Source: Nitrosopumilus sp. b1 (lineage in GTDB: Archaea; Thermoproteota; Nitrososphaeria; Nitrososphaerales; Nitrosopumilaceae). Taken from it: a DNA stretch of 64,000 nucleotides. Shown piece after piece: positions 61,264-64,000 of the stretch (position 1 is its first letter; every line of letters begins with the position of its first letter). A program made the position numbers and the translations under genes. The notes beneath the pieces are model-generated. The model had not been told where the DNA came from, did no database searches, and was given only the letters and a program-made list of their open reading frames with translations. Location: contig NZ_MU078723.1 in NCBI RefSeq assembly GCF_014078545.1, positions 1-64,000 on the forward strand. The letters are read 5' to 3'.

Positions 61264-61594
61264 CCTTGCCCTTATACTCGGGTACGGAATCTTTTTCAAA
61301 CATTTTGATTAACTCGTCTCTTTGTTCTTTTGAAACTCCTTGAACCAGTGCTTTAGTAATTCCATTTTTATCTACAATACTTACAATATAGCCACTGGTA
61401 TCTGTCAAGACGAATCCTGAGGATTCATCAACTATTGCATAAAGATTCTCTTGACCTACGGGTTCCCAGACATTTGTTTTATTATCAATTAATGCCAATG
61501 CGGGCATTGCCTTGCCATTAGTCAAGGAGTTGAGGTATTCCCTAGACTGTGCAACTCTTTTTTGTCCCAGTCTTAAGGCAGAAAAGTATTGCAT
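61247..61594 (-). CDS. Hypothetical protein, PAS/Roadblock-like size
   Basis: 115 residues: ALRLGQKRVAQSREYLNSLT, YAIVDESSGFVLTDTSGYIV, and a C-terminal basic/acidic tail. The beta-rich middle with DTSGYIVSIVDKNG is suggestive of a small sensor-like fold, but no family is recognised. Divergent from 61669. Confidence 0.6.
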   Translation of the reverse strand: MQYFSALRLGQKRVAQSREYLNSLTNGKAMPALALIDNKTNVWEPVGQENLYAIVDESSGFVLTDTSGYIVSIVDKNGITKALVQGVSKEQRDELIKMFEKDSVPEYKGKVTLPV

Positions 61595-61668
61595 AGTTGT
61601 TTAACTATGAGTAATTATAAAAATCATGACTCAAAAGATTGTTATAATTAGTTAAAATCTGAACTGTC

Positions 61669-61974
61669 ATGCCACTAACAAACAATGTAATTATAAAATT
61701 AAATGAGATTACAACAATTGTAGAAAATAAAGAATCCATACAGCAATCAGAAGTTGAAGAAATAAAAAAAATATTCAAAGAACTTTTACAGTCCGGAGAA
61801 AGATACGATTCTGAAGAGATAGAATCATGGTTTGAAAATGAGGGATCATGGAAAAATAAAGTCATTAGAGTGCGAATTGCAAATTTATCCCATTATGTTC
61901 AAAGCAAGTATGAACAACTAGATAAATTCCGAGTGATTTCAGATAATCCAGATTCTTGTGGTTGCGGAAACTAG
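61669..61974 (+). CDS. Short acidic hypothetical ending CGCGN
   Basis: 101 residues, helical (VENKESIQQSEVEEIKKIFK), with W-rich middle IESWFENEGSWKNKV and a C-terminal DSCGCGN that could bind metal or be a redox pair. Ends 4 nt into the convergent 61971-62198 gene. Unknown function. Confidence 0.6.
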   Translation: MPLTNNVIIKLNEITTIVENKESIQQSEVEEIKKIFKELLQSGERYDSEEIESWFENEGSWKNKVIRVRIANLSHYVQSKYEQLDKFRVISDNPDSCGCGN

Positions 61975-62198
61975 GTTTCTAATTGCTTTAGCAATCTAGT
62001 AACGATTTTGGCATTTTCAGTTCTTTCTTTGAGTATTTCTTCCAATCTTTTATTTTGTGACATTTTATTCTTTGAAGCGATGATTTGAAAGTATTCATCA
62101 TCAAGATCATTATTTGCTTGTAATCTCTTGATTATTTCAAATAAAATACCAATTACCTGTTTTTGGGCTTCAATTAATTCATCTTTTTCATCGGTCAA
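61971..62198 (-). CDS. Short helical hypothetical protein
   Basis: 75 residues, mostly one or two helices (EKDELIEAQKQVIGILFEII; RLEEILKERTENAKIVTRLL). Sits 9 nt after the HD-domain gene on the same strand, so probably co-transcribed with it. Family not recognised. Confidence 0.55.
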   Translation of the reverse strand: MTDEKDELIEAQKQVIGILFEIIKRLQANNDLDDEYFQIIASKNKMSQNKRLEEILKERTENAKIVTRLLKQLET

Positions 62199-62207
62199 CT
62201 TGAATAA

Positions 62208-62738
62208 TTATTCTTCATATAACATGTTATTCAAAATTTCTTTTAGTTTGGGGTTTGTTATGTATGGCATTGAGGAATTCAAAAATTCCTGAATTAGTTT
62301 TTTGTTTGTATGTTTAGAATATTGGATAGCTTGAATGGCCATTTCAAACTTGTCAATTTCGTGAACTATTAGTGATTCACTAGAAGATTTGTTTAGGTAT
62401 TCTTTCCAAATTTCAAAATACTCCTTACTTAGTGAATCAGGTAGCTCTTGTAGGATGGCTTTGATAGTATTTTCTTCTAGTTCATTCTTGTTGATTTTGG
62501 AAGCCTGTTCTGGGGTCAAATCCCCCGTTACAGATTCTGCTAAATCATGCAGTAAGGTCATTTTGATCATTTTGGTAGTATCAATTTTTAAAAAATCCCC
62601 GAGAAACATAGCAATTACAGCCATAGAGTATGAATGGTCTGCAACAGATTCTGGATTAGTAAGATTAAGTTTGTCTATCCATCCCTGTCTAGGTATCGTT
62701 TTTAGATTTAAAACATGCCGAAAAAATTTTGAAAGCAA
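62208..62738 (-). CDS. HD-domain phosphohydrolase (YfbR/HDDC2-like)
   Basis: 176 residues if started at TTG 62738, 1 nt after the stop of the upstream C2H2 gene. HD motifs: VADHSYSMAVIAMF, LLHDLAESVTGDLTPEQA and VHEIDKFEMAIQA match the 5'-deoxynucleotidase YfbR/HDDC2 group. A longer frame to 62837 is open, but its extra residues overlap the zinc-finger gene and look non-coding. Likely substrate: a nucleoside monophosphate. Confidence 0.85.
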   Translation of the reverse strand: MLSKFFRHVLNLKTIPRQGWIDKLNLTNPESVADHSYSMAVIAMFLGDFLKIDTTKMIKMTLLHDLAESVTGDLTPEQASKINKNELEENTIKAILQELPDSLSKEYFEIWKEYLNKSSSESLIVHEIDKFEMAIQAIQYSKHTNKKLIQEFLNSSMPYITNPKLKEILNNMLYEE

Positions 62739-62739
62739 T

Positions 62740-62862
62740 TTAGTATTTTCTGGTATCGCCTTCAAGTAAACCAGACCCGTGATGAATTCTATCAATGTGC
62801 TTTGAAAGATCTTCTTTGTTTTCAAAAACAGAGTCACAGTAAGGACAAGCCTTTGAGGTCAT
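62740..62862 (-). CDS. Single C2H2 zinc-finger microprotein
   Basis: An unlisted 40-codon ORF: MTSKACPYCDSVFENKEDL, then SKHIDRIHHGSGL, stop TAA at 62740. Finger C-x2-C-x12-H-x4-H. TATA TTTAATATAAAG (minus, about 62883-62893) lies 25 bp before the ATG, so the transcript starts at this gene, not at the longer HD frame. A palindrome GAGGT-CAT-ACCTC (62855-62867) spans its start codon. Co-transcribed with the HD gene. Confidence 0.72.
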   Translation of the reverse strand: MTSKACPYCDSVFENKEDLSKHIDRIHHGSGLLEGDTRKY

Positions 62863-62933
62863 ACCTCAGAATCAAAATTACTTTATATTAAACGATTCGA
62901 ACGAAATAATATCACCATTTTAAAATAAATCAT

Positions 62934-63485
62934 ATGAAAATTTATACAAAAACAGGCGACGATGGCACCACAGGACTTCAAAGTGGACCAAGAGTTTCTA
63001 AAACAGATTCACGGATAAAGGCATATGGAATAGTTGATGAAATCAACTCAATACTCGGAATTACCTTAACATACGATTTACAAGAAGATATCAAAAAAAT
63101 TCTTACCAGGATTCAGAATGAGTTGTTTGTTCTAGGATCTGATTTATCCAATCCAGATTTGAGTCATAAAAAAAATCGAATCAGTAAGGAAATGGTATCG
63201 AATTTAGAGCAAGATATTGATAGATTAGAAGAGAATCTCCCGGCATTAACAAATTTCATTTTACCAGGCGGAAATCGTGCTGCATCACAAATACATTTTT
63301 CCCGGACGGTGACAAGACGAGCAGAAATACAAACAGTTGAGTTGGCAGAAAATCAAGAAATCAATAAACTCTGTATAACGTACCTTAATCGTCTATCAGA
63401 TCTATTGTTTGTAATAGGCAGAACGATTAACAAACAAAATAATGTTTCAGATGTAATTTGGTCATCTGGAAAAGATACGCTTTAA
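62934..63485 (+). CDS. Cob(I)alamin adenosyltransferase, PduO type
   Basis: 183 residues. N-terminal IYTKTGDDGTTGLQSGPRVS with the ATP site, DEINSILG, and the C-terminal FILPGGNRAASQIHFSRTVT-RRAE-type signature. It adenosylates corrinoid to coenzyme B12, needed by methylmalonyl-CoA mutase and ribonucleotide reductase in this lineage. A TATA (tttaaaat) lies about 20 bp before the ATG. Confidence 0.95.
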   Translation: MKIYTKTGDDGTTGLQSGPRVSKTDSRIKAYGIVDEINSILGITLTYDLQEDIKKILTRIQNELFVLGSDLSNPDLSHKKNRISKEMVSNLEQDIDRLEENLPALTNFILPGGNRAASQIHFSRTVTRRAEIQTVELAENQEINKLCITYLNRLSDLLFVIGRTINKQNNVSDVIWSSGKDTL

Positions 63486-63493
63486 TGCCGCAG

Positions 63494-63501
63494 CTTAAAA
63501 A
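63494..63501 (+). promoter_or_regulatory. TATA-like element of tRNA-Phe
   Basis: cttaaaaa about 15-18 bp before the mature tRNA 5' end, preceded by the end of the adenosyltransferase gene. It fits an archaeal tRNA promoter loosely, allowing a short 5' leader to be trimmed by RNase P. Confidence 0.35.
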
Positions 63502-63511
63502 GGACGAATGT

Positions 63512-63588
63512 GCCAGGGTAGCTCAGCCCGGGAGAGCACTCGGCTGAAGACCGAGCTGTCGCGCGTTCAAATCCCGCCCCTGGCACCA
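63512..63588 (+). tRNA. tRNA-Phe (GAA), CCA encoded
   Basis: 77 nt. Acceptor GCCAGGG/CCCTGGC fully paired, D-arm GCTC/GAGC, anticodon arm CTCGG-CTGAAGA-CCGAG with anticodon GAA at 63546-63548, variable loop CTGTC, T-loop TTCAAAT, discriminator A and genomic CCA. No intron. The T-stem GCGCG/CCCGC has one C-C mismatch (positions 52:62), unusual for this position. Confidence 0.95.
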
Positions 63589-63646
63589 AATCTCGGATCC
63601 TGCACAATATTTAATAACATCACATCCTCTTGTTTTTCCGACATTC

Positions 63647-63892
63647 ATGGTTGAAAAAAAATCTAAAAAGACATCTGCAAAAAAAACAAAGACTGAAACA
63701 AAATCTGCTAAAAAATCCAAACCTGCTAAAGCCCAATCAAAATCCAAAAAAACAAAAAACAAAGAAGAGCCTATTGAAGATTCAGGTTTAGTAATTGTAG
63801 AAGATGATTTGCAAATTGATAAGGAAAAAGAAAATGAAGAGAGAAGAGCATACCTAGAAGAAGCTCGTTCCCAAGAATCATTTGATGATTAA
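63647..63892 (+). CDS. Lys-rich basic protein with acidic tail
   Basis: 81 residues. The first 45 are almost only Lys, Ser, Thr and Ala (KKSKKTSAKKTKTETKSAKK), like histone-H1 or ribosomal-tail sequences. The last 35 are acidic (IEDSGLVIVEDDLQIDKEKE). No fold recognised. It may bind nucleic acid through the basic half. Confidence 0.65.
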   Translation: MVEKKSKKTSAKKTKTETKSAKKSKPAKAQSKSKKTKNKEEPIEDSGLVIVEDDLQIDKEKENEERRAYLEEARSQESFDD

Positions 63893-63927
63893 GTAATCTT
63901 TATCCAGTATGAGCATATTTAGATAAT

Positions 63928-64000
63928 ATGCGTGCATTATGTCTAGTCACAGTTAAACCCGGTAAAGTAGACATAGTTGTACAAGTACTAAAAAAGAAAA
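63928..64000 (+). CDS. Lrp/AsnC ligand-binding (RAM)-like protein, partial
   Basis: Begins ATG 63928 and runs off the window: MRALCLVTVKPGKVDIVVQV then LKKK. The beta-alpha pattern looks like the start of a stand-alone RAM domain of Lrp/AsnC family proteins without DNA-binding domain. Only 24 residues are visible, so the call is tentative. Confidence 0.45.
   Translation, partial: MRALCLVTVKPGKVDIVVQVLKKK

Noticed and set aside
62739-62837. N-terminal extension of the HD-domain frame
   Set aside because: It overlaps the C2H2 finger gene, which carries the TATA-positioned ATG; the extension has no family resemblance.

Overview
The window reads as a chromosomal segment of a low-GC ammonia-oxidizing archaeon (Nitrososphaerota/Thaumarchaeota, Nitrosopumilus- or Nitrosarchaeum-like). 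This rests on archaeal-type informational and biosynthetic genes (aRF1, an AspRS next to gatCAB, PurP, archaeal ornithine cyclodeaminase-type protein), type IV pilins with class III signal peptides, IPxWIKNN repeats, a TackOD1-like zinc domain, many tiny zinc-finger proteins, TrmB-like regulators, and TATA boxes placed about 25 bp before start codons (leaderless mRNAs). No ammonia-oxidation genes, rRNA, CRISPR, insertion sequence or prophage are visible. The taxon is an inference from gene content, not from a marker gene.

Layout. 1-3.7 kb: the end of an unknown gene, a decayed regulator, a NAD kinase fused to a winged helix, a membrane histidine kinase and a hidden Cys-rich microprotein. 3.8-13.2 kb: biosynthesis, with pyrG, a compact trpEGDCBA operon without trpF, and ilvD. 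13.3-22.6 kb: an envelope/thiol-redox island with two DsbA-like thioredoxins, a double rhodanese, an exported protein carrying three metallothionein-like Cys modules, and membrane proteins. aRF1, a HIT protein and a response regulator lie at its edge. 22.6-28.6 kb: a DUF4443 regulator divergent from a proposed cobalt importer CbtBA, two small winged-helix regulators, a PhnDCE-type ABC importer and a TrmB-like regulator. 28.6-36.4 kb: a type IV pilus/secretion locus with an ATPase and two TadC-like membrane proteins on one strand. On the other strand lie a zinc-ribbon TackOD1-like protein and three pilin-like proteins.

36.6-46.9 kb: a receiver-only response regulator, small zinc proteins, a DUF72 protein, an HTH protein, RlmN, and a surface cluster (pilin, 853-aa Ig-like-fold anchor protein, Asp/His-rich secreted protein, PEF-type anchored protein), then purP. 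47-57.3 kb: a type II NADH dehydrogenase with an N-terminal C2H2 finger, a second TrmB-like regulator, aspS-gatC-gatA-gatB (the transamidation route to Asn/Gln-tRNA), an AMP-forming acyl-CoA synthetase and an aminotransferase. 57.4-64 kb: a coiled-coil repeat protein, a response regulator, the LOR/SDH-type enzyme, several short lineage-type hypotheticals, a hidden C2H2 finger gene before an HD hydrolase, PduO-type cobalamin adenosyltransferase, tRNA-Phe and a truncated RAM-like gene.

The most unusual observations are the metallothionein-like repeat protein under a strong TATA with a palindrome; the zinc-finger/NDH-2 fusion; the NAD kinase with an altered GGDG motif and fused winged helix; two genes (trpC, DUF4443) whose conserved N-termini have no AUG/GUG/UUG start; and a set of overlooked single-zinc-finger microproteins. 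All function calls come from motif reading without database searches.
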